This document shows positions 32,679 through 41,174 of a stretch of DNA of 64,000 bases, piece after piece. Origin of the DNA: Piscinibacter lacus (GTDB lineage: Bacteria; Pseudomonadota; Gammaproteobacteria; Burkholderiales; Burkholderiaceae_C); contig NZ_JAERRA010000002.1 of the NCBI RefSeq assembly GCF_016735685.1, positions 434,001 to 498,000 of the forward strand, read 5' to 3'. The first letter of the stretch is position 1, and each line of letters begins with the position of its first letter. The notes beneath the pieces were generated by a model. It made no database searches and was not told the DNA's origin. It saw only the letters and a list, made by a program, of their open reading frames with translations. Made by a program: the position numbers and the translations under genes.

Positions 32679-33032
32679 TCAAGCCACCCCCAAACTCCCT
32701 ACCAGCCGCGCCGTAATCCGCTGCGCCGCATCCCCCGCGCCATAGGGCTGCGCCGCCTGGCCCTGCGTGCCCAGGGCGTCGTGCAGGGCGGCGGCCACCG
32801 CCTCGGCCGAGGTGGGCGGGGCCAGGCGGTTCCAGCCGGCGTCCACCAACTCCACCCATTCCGTCTCGTCGCGCAGCGTCACGCAGGGCACGCGGTGGAA
32901 AAAGGCCTCCTTCTGCACCCCGCCGGAATCGGTTGCGATCAGCGCGGCATGGCGCTCAAGCTGGACCCTGTCCAAGTCGCCCACCGGCTCGATCAGCCGC
33001 AGCCGCGCGGCCTGCGCCTGCCGCGCGCGCAC
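32679..33032 (-). pseudogene. wbpI: 3' fragment of a UDP-HexNAc 2-epimerase (WbpI/WecB family)
   Basis: A 117-codon remnant covering about the last third of a non-hydrolysing UDP-sugar 2-epimerase. [45 protein letters not shown] and [10 protein letters not shown] align with the C-terminal half and end of WbpI. The N-terminal domain with substrate-binding residues is absent, and the preceding glycosyltransferase gene ends only 8 bp upstream. The wording of the TEW motif favours WbpI (UDP-GlcNAc3NAcA 2-epimerase) over WecB. It is very unlikely to be active. Confidence 0.85.
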
Positions 33033-33040
33033 GCGCCGGG

Positions 33041-34081
33041 TCAGACCAGCTCATGCAACCTCCGGACGAAGCCCTCGACGCAGGGCGCGAACAGCGCGTG
33101 CTGCGCCACCCAGCTCCGGTTGGCCCGGGCAATGGCGTCGGCGCGCGGTAGCAGGGCGGCCAGGCGGGCGGGGTCCAGGGGCTCGCCATCGCGGAGGATC
33201 AAGCCGTTCACGCCGTCGCGCACCAGCTCGCGGTTGGCGGGCAGGTCCGAGAGGATGGGGATGCAGCCATGGGCCATCGCCTCCAGCACCGAAACCGCCA
33301 CCGAGTCGCTGGTCGGCAGGCTCAGGTACCAGCGCGCCTGGGCGTACTCGGTGGCCTGGCGCTCGGCGTCGAGGCGGCCGAGCCACTGCACCTCGGCCCG
33401 GCCCTGGGCTTGCAGGCTGGCGCGCAGGCTGCCGTCGTTGGCGACATGCATTTGCTTGCCCGGCCAGGCCAGGCGGGTGAAGGTATCGAGCACACGCTCG
33501 GGGGCGTAGATCGGCTCCAGCCCGCGGTTGGCGAAGAAACGGCCCGCATCCTTGGCGGGCGGCGGCGGGGGCAGGGCCTCCAGGCCGAAGGGGAAGGTCA
33601 TCACCTCCGCGGCGCCCATGGCGCGCATGGCCTCGGCCATGTGCAGCGAATCGCTGGTGCTCAGCGCGCAGGCGGCCAGCACCCGCCGGGTCAGGGCATG
33701 GATGAGCCGGCTGCGGCGCGGGCTGAGCAGGATGTCCGAGCCCCAGGCCGAGCCGACCAGCCGCCCGGGCGCCCCGAGCCCGCGTGTCGCCAGCCAGGCC
33801 AGCGTGCCGTGCGAGGTGAGGTAGTGGGCATGCACCCAGTCCGGCCGGATGCGACGCAGCGCCCGCGCCAGTTCGGGCAGCTTGCGCAGCAGGCCGAAGT
33901 TGCCGCCGGCAGCGTCGGGCCGGGTGGCAAGGGCCAGGCGGCGCTCGGGCGGCAGCACGGCGTCGAAGCCGGGCAGGAAGCCGCGCGAGGAGACCGCCCA
34001 AAGCTCGACCCGGGGGGCCAGGGCGCGCGCCCACTTCAGCAGGTGCGGGCTTTCGCCGTCGCCGAAGAGCACCAGGCGCAT
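33041..34081 (-). CDS. GT4-family glycosyltransferase
   Basis: A 346-residue GT-B glycosyltransferase. The N-terminal half has [20 protein letters not shown] and [18 protein letters not shown]. The C-terminal half has [44 protein letters not shown] donor-binding sequence and [18 protein letters not shown]. Acceptor and donor are unknown. The ATG at 34081 lies 5 bp past the acetyltransferase stop. It was probably once followed by an intact wbpI. Confidence 0.85.
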   Translation of the reverse strand: MRLVLFGDGESPHLLKWARALAPRVELWAVSSRGFLPGFDAVLPPERRLALATRPDAAGGNFGLLRKLPELARALRRIRPDWVHAHYLTSHGTLAWLATRGLGAPGRLVGSAWGSDILLSPRRSRLIHALTRRVLAACALSTSDSLHMAEAMRAMGAAEVMTFPFGLEALPPPPPAKDAGRFFANRGLEPIYAPERVLDTFTRLAWPGKQMHVANDGSLRASLQAQGRAEVQWLGRLDAERQATEYAQARWYLSLPTSDSVAVSVLEAMAHGCIPILSDLPANRELVRDGVNGLILRDGEPLDPARLAALLPRADAIARANRSWVAQHALFAPCVEGFVRRLHELV

Positions 34082-34086
34082 CGGCC

Positions 34087-34674
34087 TCACGGCTGCGGCC
34101 CCGCCTCGGGCGATTCCGCCCACGCGAGGTAGGCCGCGCGCCACTCGGGATGGTCCGCCAGCCAGGCCCGATCGCCGTCGCGGGTGTCGCCCACCACGCG
34201 GGCCGGCTGGCCGGCGACGATGGCGAAGTCCGGCACCTCGCCGCTCACATAGCTGTAGGCCCGCACCAGCACGCCGCGCCCGATCCGGCTGCCCGGCATG
34301 ACCGTGCTGTGCGGCCCGATGAAGGTGTAGGCGCCCACCTGCACGGCATCGCGCACGAAGCCCGGCGGCTGCGGATGGCCCCAGTAGGCCCGTCCGGCCA
34401 GGCGCAGGGCCTGGTGGCTGGAATGGCTGAGCAGCGCGCAATGGGTGGTGATCTGGCAGCCCTCGCCGATGTGCAGGCCGCCCGAGGCATCGAGCAGGTT
34501 GAAGGGGCCGATGTAGACGTGATCGCCGAGGTCGAGCTGTTCGGGCTGCTCGATCCGGGTGGCCGTGCTGATGCGGGTGTGGGCCAGCCAGCGTCCGTCG
34601 CGCGGATGGCGCCAGCCGTAGACCATGCGCGGCGCCACCAGGGCCCGCCAGACGCGGTTGATCAAGCGCTTCAC
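34087..34674 (-). CDS. Hexapeptide-repeat acyltransferase (WcaF/CapG-like)
   Basis: A 195-residue left-handed beta-helix acetyltransferase. Hexapeptide turns are seen from LGDHVYIGPFNLL through IGEGCQITTHCALLSHSSH, VGAYTFIGPHSTVMPGSRIGRGVLVRAYSYV to VAGQPARVVGD. It probably O- or N-acetylates a sugar of the glycan. The GTG at 34674 has a strong AGGAGGAAGG ribosome site and overlaps the flippase stop (GTGA). The much longer open frame upstream is a GC shadow across the flippase. Confidence 0.85.
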   Translation of the reverse strand: MKRLINRVWRALVAPRMVYGWRHPRDGRWLAHTRISTATRIEQPEQLDLGDHVYIGPFNLLDASGGLHIGEGCQITTHCALLSHSSHQALRLAGRAYWGHPQPPGFVRDAVQVGAYTFIGPHSTVMPGSRIGRGVLVRAYSYVSGEVPDFAIVAGQPARVVGDTRDGDRAWLADHPEWRAAYLAWAESPEAGPQP

Positions 34675-35978
34675 GAAGCCTTCCTCCTGGGCAGCCAGCG
34701 GCCGAGAAGCGCGGCCACCGTCCGCAAATCCTGCCTCAGTGGCGCGCCCGGCCACCACAGGTCCGACAGCGGCAACCCGGCATGGCGAACGAAGAGCCAG
34801 CCCAGGTAGAGCACGCTGATCGCATAGGACAGCGAAGTCGCCAGCGCCGCACCGCGCATGCCCAGGGCCGGGATCAGCAGCATCGACAGCAGCACATTGA
34901 GCCCCAGCGACAGCCCCGCCACCCGGGCGGCCACCTGCGGCCGGCCGGCATGGTTGGTGAAGTAGGCCGACAGCGAGGACGCGCCGCCGAACAACAGCAC
35001 GCCGGGCAGCATCCAGGCCATCACCTCCAGGCTGTCGGCATAGGCCGGGCCGAGCACGCGCGGGACCAGCACCGTCGCCAGCAGGCCCAGCGGCAGCATG
35101 CAGACCAGCAGCGCCGCCCAGGACAGTTGGGCCGTGCGCACGGTGAGCTGCGCAGCGCGCTCGCCGTCCGGCGTGCCGATGCGGCCATAGACCGCCTGGG
35201 TCAGCGAGGAGGACACGAACCACAGCAGCTCGGCGACCACGATGCCGATCGAGTACACGCCGGCAGAGCCCAGTCCGAGCTGCCGCTCGACGAGCAAGAG
35301 GCCGACGCGGTAGTTCAGCAGGCCGATCAAGTTGGTCAGGCCGATGGCGAGCACGAAGGGCCATTCCGCCCGCAGGCGCGGCAGATCGGGCCGGGCCAGT
35401 CCCTTGCCGCGCCACAGCACGCCGACCACCCCCAGGCTGACCAGCACCTTGGCCAGCAGCCAGGTGGCAATCAGCAGGCCGAGGCCGACCTGACCGGGCC
35501 AAACAAGGCTGGCCCCGCCCAGCACAGCCAGGGCGATCAGGGGGGGCAGCAGGCTCTGGGCCGCCAGCGGCCCCATGCGCCCCGTGCCCAGCCACAGGCC
35601 GCCCAGGCTGGGGCCCAGCAGCAGCAGGGGGGCGGCCAGGGCCAGCCAGATGAACATGCCGTAGGCCTCGGGACCGGTCCAGGCCAGCCCGGCCAGCAGC
35701 GCGCCGGCGACCAGCCCGGCCAGCAGGCAGGCCAGCACGATGGCCCCGGCCAGGGGCGCCGCCTGCCGCGCCCCACCCTGCGAGGCCTGGCGGGCCAGGG
35801 CGACGCCGAAGCCGGAAAGCAGGGCGATCAGCACGCCTTCGGCGCTGGTGAACAGGGCGAAGGCCCCCTGCACCTCGGTGCCCATCCGGGCGCTGAGGGC
35901 AGTCAAGCCCAGCAGAGCCGCCACCGACAGGACACGGGTCGAGAAATTGATCAGGGTCCCACGGGCCACCGGGTCCAT
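34671..35978 (-). CDS. Polysaccharide flippase (Wzx-like, MOP superfamily)
   Basis: A 435-residue integral membrane protein with about twelve hydrophobic segments across its length, such as AIVLACLLAGLVAGALLAGL and VLSVAALLGLTAL. The pattern fits O-antigen translocases that move undecaprenyl-linked repeat units across the inner membrane. No Wzy polymerase or Wzz chain-length regulator is visible in the window, so polymerisation genes must lie elsewhere, or export of single units is possible. Confidence 0.82.
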   Translation of the reverse strand: MDPVARGTLINFSTRVLSVAALLGLTALSARMGTEVQGAFALFTSAEGVLIALLSGFGVALARQASQGGARQAAPLAGAIVLACLLAGLVAGALLAGLAWTGPEAYGMFIWLALAAPLLLLGPSLGGLWLGTGRMGPLAAQSLLPPLIALAVLGGASLVWPGQVGLGLLIATWLLAKVLVSLGVVGVLWRGKGLARPDLPRLRAEWPFVLAIGLTNLIGLLNYRVGLLLVERQLGLGSAGVYSIGIVVAELLWFVSSSLTQAVYGRIGTPDGERAAQLTVRTAQLSWAALLVCMLPLGLLATVLVPRVLGPAYADSLEVMAWMLPGVLLFGGASSLSAYFTNHAGRPQVAARVAGLSLGLNVLLSMLLIPALGMRGAALATSLSYAISVLYLGWLFVRHAGLPLSDLWWPGAPLRQDLRTVAALLGRWLPRRKAS

Positions 35979-35984
35979 GGCGGA

Positions 35985-36797
35985 TCACTTGCCCAGGGTG
36001 AGGCGAACGATGTCCCCGCGGTCGAGCAGCCGGGTCAGCAGCAGGCCGGGCCGGCTGCGCCAGAAGGGCCCGTCGCCGCCCACCCCTTCGCTGCGCCAGC
36101 CGATCACCTTCAGCCCCGCGCGCCTCGCGCTTTCGGCCAGCGTGTCGCGGCTGAAGAAGCTCAGGTGCCAGGGCGGCGTCATCAGATGCCAGTCGGCGCC
36201 GCGCGCCTGCGCATAGGCGCTGCCCCAGTCGCCGGTGGTCAGCACCACGCGTCCGCCGGGGCGCAGCACGCGCGCGACCTCCTGCAGCAGGGCAAGCGGC
36301 TCGGGCACATGCTCGATCACATCCCAGAGGGTGACGATGTCGAAGTGCTCGCCGGGGAAGGCCGCATCCTGCAAGGTGCCGGTGCGGACCGGAAGATCGA
36401 GCTGCTCGCGGGCGAACTGCGAACTCCATTCGGACAGCTCGACACCCTGCACCTCGTAGTGCGCACGGGCCTCGGCCAGGAAGAAGCCGGCCGCACAGCC
36501 GACATCGAGCAGCCGCCCGCTGCGCGGCAGCCGCGGCGGCAGATGGCGCAGCAGCGCGAGCTTGCGGCGTGCATGCGCGCGGCGCAGCGCCTGCTGGCCC
36601 ACATAGTCGGCAAAGACGGCGTCGCTGCCGCCGGTGTAGTAGCTCTCGCCGTAGAGCGCGGCGAAATCGATGCGGGCCGGGTCCGCGCCGACATAGGTCA
36701 TGCCGCAAGACGGGCAGCTCACGATGGGATGGGCGTCCTTCTCGAAGGCAAGCTGCGGTGCATCGTGGGCGCACACAAGGCAGCGCCGGAAGCTCAT
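35985..36797 (-). CDS. SAM-dependent methyltransferase with N-terminal Cys motif
   Basis: A 270-residue methyltransferase. A zinc-ribbon-like head has CLVCAHD and CPSCGMTYV (four Cys within residues 6-32). The SAM site is LLDVGCAAGFFLAEA near residue 97, with FDIVTLWDVIEHVPEP and LRPGGRVVLTTGDWG following. This layout is common among sugar methyltransferases of O-antigen loci. The ATG overlaps the stop of the preceding aminotransferase. Confidence 0.82.
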   Translation of the reverse strand: MSFRRCLVCAHDAPQLAFEKDAHPIVSCPSCGMTYVGADPARIDFAALYGESYYTGGSDAVFADYVGQQALRRAHARRKLALLRHLPPRLPRSGRLLDVGCAAGFFLAEARAHYEVQGVELSEWSSQFAREQLDLPVRTGTLQDAAFPGEHFDIVTLWDVIEHVPEPLALLQEVARVLRPGGRVVLTTGDWGSAYAQARGADWHLMTPPWHLSFFSRDTLAESARRAGLKVIGWRSEGVGGDGPFWRSRPGLLLTRLLDRGDIVRLTLGK

Positions 36798-37930
36798 GCG
36801 TGCGCCTCTTCGAGACAGCCACGCAGCGCCTCCACCACCCTCCCCTGCTCTTCCTCCGTCAGGTCCGGCCCCATCGGCAGGCTCATCACCTCCCGGCCGG
36901 CGCGCAGGCTTTCGGGGCAGCACTCGGGGCAGCACAGGGCGGCGTAGGCGGGCTGGTGGTGCAGGGGCACGGGGTAGTGCACGGCGGTGGGGATGCCCTG
37001 GGCTTGCAGGGCGGCCTGCACGGCTTCGCGGCCGGGGCCGCGGGTGCTGGGGATGCGCACGGTGTATTGCGCCCAGACGCAGTCGCGGTCGGGGCGCACG
37101 GTGGGCAGGCCGAGCTGGCCGGTCTGGGGCAGGCCGGTGGCGCTCAGCAGGGCGGTGTAGCGGGCGCCCAGGGTCTGGCGGCGTTCAAGCTCCCAGGCGA
37201 AGCGGTCGAGCTTGGCCAGGACGATGGCGCATTGCAGGGTGTCCATGCGCCCGCCCACGCCCAGGCGGCTGTGGTGGTAGCGGCGGCTCTGGCCGTGCAC
37301 GCGGATCTCGCGGGCGGCCTGGGCCAGGGCGTCGTCGTCGGTGAAGAGGGCGCCGCCGTCGCCGTAGCAGCCCAGGGGCTTGCTAGGGAAGAAGCTGGTG
37401 CAGCCGAAGGCGCCGAAGCTGCCGCTGGGCCGGCCCTGGTAGCGGGCGCCGAAGCTCTGGGCGGCGTCTTCCACCACGGGCAGGCCGTGGCGCGCGGCCA
37501 GGGCCAGCAGCTCGTCCATGTCGGGCACCTGGCCATACAGGCTGACGGGCAGGATGGCCTTGGTGCGGGGGGTGATGCGGGCCTCGACCTGGCGCACGTC
37601 CAGGTTGCAGGTGTCGGGCTCGATGTCGACGAAGACGGGCGTGGCGCCGAGCAGGACGATGACTTCGGCGGTGGCCACGAAGGTGAAGGGCGTGGTGATG
37701 ACTTCGTCGCCCGCCTGGACGCCCAGGGCCATGAGGGCGATGAGCAGGGCCTCGGTGCCGCTGGCCACGGTGATGGCGTGCTTGCGGCCGGTGAAGGCAG
37801 CCAGGGCGGCTTCCAGCTCGGCCACCTCGGGGCCCATGATGTATTGGCCGTGGTCCAGCACGCGCTGGATGCGCGCATCGATGGCGGGCTTGAGGGCGGC
37901 GTACTGGCGCTTGAGGTCGATGAATTGCAT
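36794..37930 (-). CDS. wbpE: UDP-3-keto-uronic acid aminotransferase (WbpE-like)
   Basis: A 378-residue DegT-family PLP enzyme. MQFIDLKRQYAALKP begins the protein, VASGTEALLIALMALG follows, EDAAQSFGA lies near 160 and the PLP Lys is in TSFFPSKPLGCYGDGGA near 185. With WbpA, WbpB and WbpD encoded in the same operon it probably aminates C3 of UDP-3-keto-GlcNAcA to give UDP-GlcNAc3NA. It lies 14 bp after wbpD. Confidence 0.9.
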   Translation of the reverse strand: MQFIDLKRQYAALKPAIDARIQRVLDHGQYIMGPEVAELEAALAAFTGRKHAITVASGTEALLIALMALGVQAGDEVITTPFTFVATAEVIVLLGATPVFVDIEPDTCNLDVRQVEARITPRTKAILPVSLYGQVPDMDELLALAARHGLPVVEDAAQSFGARYQGRPSGSFGAFGCTSFFPSKPLGCYGDGGALFTDDDALAQAAREIRVHGQSRRYHHSRLGVGGRMDTLQCAIVLAKLDRFAWELERRQTLGARYTALLSATGLPQTGQLGLPTVRPDRDCVWAQYTVRIPSTRGPGREAVQAALQAQGIPTAVHYPVPLHHQPAYAALCCPECCPESLRAGREVMSLPMGPDLTEEEQGRVVEALRGCLEEAHA

Positions 37931-37944
37931 GGCGGGGGCAGGCC

Positions 37945-38550
37945 TCAGGCGGCAGGGTCGAGCAGGCGGAGGGCCTCGCCCTGCAGGCGGTAGCGCTCGC
38001 CGGTGGCGGGGCAGGCGGCTTCGAGCATCTGGCCTTCGGGCGCGCGGGCGGGCAGGGACAGGCGTTCGCCGTGGCGGCTCATCCAGCCGATGCGGCGGGC
38101 GGGCACGCCGGCCATGAGGGCGAAGTCGGGCACGTCGCGGCTGACGACGGCGCCCGCGCCGATGAAAGCCCAGGCGCCGATGGTGTGGCCGCAGACCACG
38201 GTGCAGTTGGCGCCCAGGCTGGCGCCGCGCTTGACCAGGGTGCGGCGGTAGTCGTGCTTGCGCACCACGGCCGCACGCGGGTTGAAGACGTTGGTGAAGA
38301 CCATGCTGGGGCCGCAGAAGACTTCGTCCTCCAGCGTCACCGCGTCATAGACGGAGACGTTGTTCTGGATCTTGACGCCGCGGCCGATGAGGACGTCATT
38401 GCCCACGAACACGCCCTGGCCCAGCGAGCAATCGGCGCCGATACGCGCCCCGGCGCAGACATGGCTGAAGTGCCAGACCTTGGTGCCGGGACCGAGCTGG
38501 GCGCCTTCGTCGACGAGGGCGCTGGGGTGGATCCAGGGGGGCGGGGTCAT
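37945..38550 (-). CDS. wbpD: UDP-GlcNAc3NA N-acetyltransferase (WbpD-like)
   Basis: A 201-residue left-handed beta-helix acetyltransferase. Hexapeptide repeats run from [21 protein letters not shown] through [34 protein letters not shown] to [27 protein letters not shown]. It acetylates the 3-amino group made by WbpE (by family). A VapBC pair lies immediately upstream, with only two bases between the toxin stop and this ATG. Confidence 0.9.
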   Translation of the reverse strand: MTPPPWIHPSALVDEGAQLGPGTKVWHFSHVCAGARIGADCSLGQGVFVGNDVLIGRGVKIQNNVSVYDAVTLEDEVFCGPSMVFTNVFNPRAAVVRKHDYRRTLVKRGASLGANCTVVCGHTIGAWAFIGAGAVVSRDVPDFALMAGVPARRIGWMSRHGERLSLPARAPEGQMLEAACPATGERYRLQGEALRLLDPAA

Positions 38551-38552
38551 GC

Positions 38553-38963
38553 TCAGGCGGGCGCCAGGAAGGGGTTGCGCAGGGTCAGTTGCTGATCGAC
38601 CACCCGGCCGTGCTGCATGTCTTCGGTCCAGAGGGTGCGGCACTCGGCTTCCAGCGCAGCGGCCACGATCATGGCGTCGTACACCGACAGGCTGTGCGCG
38701 TCGAGCAGGTCCAGCCCACGGTCATGCACCGTCGGCGTGAGCGGCAGCACCTGGCAATGGGCGCGGATGGCCGCCAGGGCCTCGCGGATGTCGGGCCAGC
38801 CCAGGCCGTATTTGCGCGAGGCGACGGATGCGAATTCGTTGAGCACCTGGACGCTGATCCAGCCGCCCTGGCCCACCAGCGACTCGGCCCGCTCCGCTTT
38901 ATGCAGATCGGCCGACAGGAGGTAGAGCAGGACGTTGGTGTCCAGAAAGGCTTGCTCAGCCAC
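38553..38963 (-). CDS. vapC: PIN-domain toxin (VapC-like)
   Basis: A 136-residue PIN-domain protein: [15 protein letters not shown] (Asp 8), [10 protein letters not shown] (Glu 43), [14 protein letters not shown] (Asp near 95) and LWTEDMQHG (Asp near 115). The probable GTG start overlaps the antitoxin gene by 8 bp. It is inserted in line with the wbp operon, directly before wbpD, so it may also be transcribed from the wbp promoter. Confidence 0.87.
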   Translation of the reverse strand: MAEQAFLDTNVLLYLLSADLHKAERAESLVGQGGWISVQVLNEFASVASRKYGLGWPDIREALAAIRAHCQVLPLTPTVHDRGLDLLDAHSLSVYDAMIVAAALEAECRTLWTEDMQHGRVVDQQLTLRNPFLAPA

Positions 38964-39192
38964 GGCCTTCGTGCGCCTCCAGCCGGTCGAACTTGATGTC
39001 CGCGGGCAAGCGCCCCCGCAAACGACGCAGGCGCTCCAGCAATTCGAGGGGGGAGCGCGCTTTCTCGACTTCGAGCCGGCGCTCCCCGACGATCTGGATT
39101 TCGATGTGGTCGCCGGCCTTCAGATCCAGCGCCTCCACCAGACCCGCCGGCAGGCGCACCGCCAAGCTGTTGCCCCATTTCGCGACTTGCAT
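38956..39192 (-). CDS. vapB: AbrB/MazE-fold antitoxin (VapB-like)
   Basis: A 78-residue protein with an AbrB-type N-terminus (QVAKWGNSLAVRLPAGLVEAL) and a charged C-terminal half. It is the presumed antitoxin of the following PIN toxin. AGGAGG stands 4-9 bp before the ATG. The 220-bp space to the divergent vapB at 39413 should hold promoters for both modules. Confidence 0.87.
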   Translation of the reverse strand: MQVAKWGNSLAVRLPAGLVEALDLKAGDHIEIQIVGERRLEVEKARSPLELLERLRRLRGRLPADIKFDRLEAHEGRG

Positions 39193-39361
39193 GGATCCTC
39201 CTGGATATACGAGACGGCGATTGTCTATCTTGGCCCCATCGGTCAGGGGCACGTGCATCAAGACACCCGCGGCAGCCCGGCCGGTGCGGTGCAGCAGGCC
39301 CGACAGGCCCTGCGCGCCGCCTGTCAGCAATACGGCAGCACGTTGGCATGCGATTCGAGGC

Positions 39362-39409
39362 TTGGCGCCAGCCAGGGGTGATGTGTATGATCTTTGCAAA
39401 GGATACACA
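39362..39409 (+). promoter_or_regulatory. vapBC promoter with overlapping inverted-repeat operator
   Basis: TTGGCG (39362-39367) and TATGAT (39386-39391) form a -35/-10 pair with an 18-bp spacer. TGTGTAT (39382-39388) and ATACACA (39403-39409) are a perfect 7-bp dyad covering the -10 and the transcription start. This is the classic place for autorepression by the antitoxin-toxin complex. Confidence 0.6.
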
Positions 39410-39412
39410 CCC

Positions 39413-39613
39413 ATGCGAACCAACATCGTGATTGACGAAGCGCTGATGGCCGAGACGCTGCGCGTGACGGGCATCAAGACCAAGCGTGAGGCCGTGGAAC
39501 TGGGCCTGCGCACCCTGCTGCAACTTCGCAAGCAGGCCGAGCTGCGGGCCTGGCGGGGCAAGCTGGATACGGCTGCGGACGTGCAGGCGCTGCGGGAGCC
39601 GCGACCGACATGA
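39413..39613 (+). CDS. vapB: Ribbon-helix-helix antitoxin (VapB, DUF2191-like)
   Basis: A 66-residue protein: MRTNIVIDEALMAETLRVTG, then TKREAVELGLRTLLQLRKQ, the typical ribbon-helix-helix pattern of the VapB/DUF2191 class. It should bind the dyad just upstream and neutralise the toxin encoded next. Its stop overlaps the toxin start by four bases (ATGA). Confidence 0.87.
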   Translation: MRTNIVIDEALMAETLRVTGIKTKREAVELGLRTLLQLRKQAELRAWRGKLDTAADVQALREPRPT

Positions 39614-40014
39614 TCCTGGTCGATTCCAGCGTCTGGGTGGACTACTTCCGCGGCACCGTCACGCCGCAGACCGATGCGCTGGACGGTCTGCTGGGCGTGC
39701 AGCCGCTGCTGATGGGCGACCTGATCCTGGCGGAGGTGCTGCAGGGCTTCGACCGGGAGGCGGACTTCCGGCGCGCCAGAGAGCTGCTTGCGCGCTTCGA
39801 GTGCCGCACGCTGGGTGGGGCGGACATCGCGCTTCAAGCGGCGCAGCATTTCCGCAGCCTGCGCGCGCGGGGCCACACGGTGCGCCGCACGATCGACTGC
39901 CTGATCGCCACCCGCTGCATCGCCGAGGGCTGGACGCTGCTGGACGACGACCGGGACTACGCCCCCTTCGCCCAGCATTTGGGGCTGCGTCGGCTGCTGC
40001 CTTCCGGATCCTGA
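39610..40014 (+). CDS. vapC: PIN-domain toxin VapC
   Basis: A 134-residue PIN-domain ribonuclease. Conserved acidic residues lie in ILVDSSVWVDYFRG (Asp 4), LILAEVLQGF (Glu near 42), TIDCLIATRC (Asp near 96) and LLDDDRDYAPFA (Asp near 114). With its ribbon-helix-helix partner it is a complete VapBC module on the strand opposite to wbpB. It is the fourth toxin gene within 9.5 kb. Confidence 0.9.
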   Translation: MILVDSSVWVDYFRGTVTPQTDALDGLLGVQPLLMGDLILAEVLQGFDREADFRRARELLARFECRTLGGADIALQAAQHFRSLRARGHTVRRTIDCLIATRCIAEGWTLLDDDRDYAPFAQHLGLRRLLPSGS

Positions 40015-40068
40015 GGGTTCGGCCAGGGTGGACATGGAGGGCTCCGGTTCAGGGCGGGAGGGCCGGGC

Positions 40069-41145
40069 TCAGAACACCAGCGGCAACCCCACCCGCACCC
40101 CGTCGCGGGCGCTGCGGTAGGCGGCGATCAGCACCTCCAGCGAGCGCAGGCCTTCGCGGCCATCCACCTCGGCGCGGGCCTCGCCGCGCAGGGTGCGCAG
40201 CACGTTGTCGTAGTACAGCGGGTGGCCGGGGCCGTAGACGGATGCGGTGTCGTAGCTGGCCTGGGCGACGCTGTCGTCGTCGGCGTGGGGCTCGTCAAAC
40301 TGCCAGTGCTGCACCTCGTTGACGGCCACGCCGCCGATGCGCACGGTGCCGCGCTCGCCCAGCACGGTGATGCTGCCCTCGAAGTTCTTGGGGTGGGTGA
40401 GCATGGTGACGTTGATGCTGGCCAGGCCGCCGGCGCGCAGGCGCAGGCTCATGACGCCGGTGTCCTCGGCCTCGATGTCGCGGCCCAGGGTGGCGGTGTA
40501 GGCATGCACGTTGTCGACCGGGCCGACCAGCCAGTCGACCATGTCCACATAGTGGCTGGCCTGGTTCATGAAGGCGCCGCCGTCCAGGTCCCAGCAGCCG
40601 CGCCAGGGGGCGTCGTCGTAATAGCTCTGCGGCCGGGTCCAGAAGACGTTGACGGTGACGAGGTGGATGCGGCCGAAGCGCTTCTGGGCAATCGCGCGCT
40701 TCAGGCGCTGCAAGGTGGGGTTGAGCCGGTTCTGCTTGACGACGAAGAGCTTGACGCCCGCATCCCGGCAGGCGCGCACCATCGCCTGGCCGTCTTCCCA
40801 GCGGGTGGCCATGGGCTTTTCGGTGAGCACATGGCGGCCGGCGGCGGCGCAGGCCATGGCCTGCTGCGGATGCAGGCCGCTGGGGGTGGTGAGCACGACG
40901 AGGTCGGCGTCGGTGGTGGCCAGCAGGCCGGCCAAGCTGGCATGGCCGCGGGCGCCGGTGGTGGCCACGGCGCGGGCCAGGGCTTCGGGCACGGGGTCGC
41001 AAACATCCACCCACTCGGCCCGCGCGGCATGCTCGGCCAGGGCCTTGAAGTGGCTCTGGGCGATGCGGCCGCAGCCGACCAGGGCCAGGCGGATGCGGCG
41101 GTCGGTGATGGGCAGGGGCACCGGCGCGGGGGAAGTGGGGCTCAT
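40069..41145 (-). CDS. wbpB: UDP-GlcNAcA 3-dehydrogenase (WbpB-like, Gfo/Idh/MocA family)
   Basis: A 358-residue oxidoreductase. The Rossmann motif LALVGCGRIAQSHFKAL lies near residue 20, TEKPMATRWEDG near 110 and the active-site helix GGAFMNQASHYVDMVDWL near 190. By family it oxidises C3 of UDP-GlcNAcA, making the keto group for WbpE. It follows wbpA by about 30 bp. Two VapBC modules separate it from wbpD and wbpE, which would normally be adjacent. Confidence 0.88.
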   Translation of the reverse strand: MSPTSPAPVPLPITDRRIRLALVGCGRIAQSHFKALAEHAARAEWVDVCDPVPEALARAVATTGARGHASLAGLLATTDADLVVLTTPSGLHPQQAMACAAAGRHVLTEKPMATRWEDGQAMVRACRDAGVKLFVVKQNRLNPTLQRLKRAIAQKRFGRIHLVTVNVFWTRPQSYYDDAPWRGCWDLDGGAFMNQASHYVDMVDWLVGPVDNVHAYTATLGRDIEAEDTGVMSLRLRAGGLASINVTMLTHPKNFEGSITVLGERGTVRIGGVAVNEVQHWQFDEPHADDDSVAQASYDTASVYGPGHPLYYDNVLRTLRGEARAEVDGREGLRSLEVLIAAYRSARDGVRVGLPLVF

Positions 41146-41174
41146 GGGGGCGGGGTCGGCAGGGGGCCAGGGCA

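Noticed and set aside
34087..36822. A 911-codon frame on the minus strand
   Set aside because: Only its last 195 codons (acetyltransferase) look real. The rest is a shadow of the flippase and methyltransferase genes in another frame.
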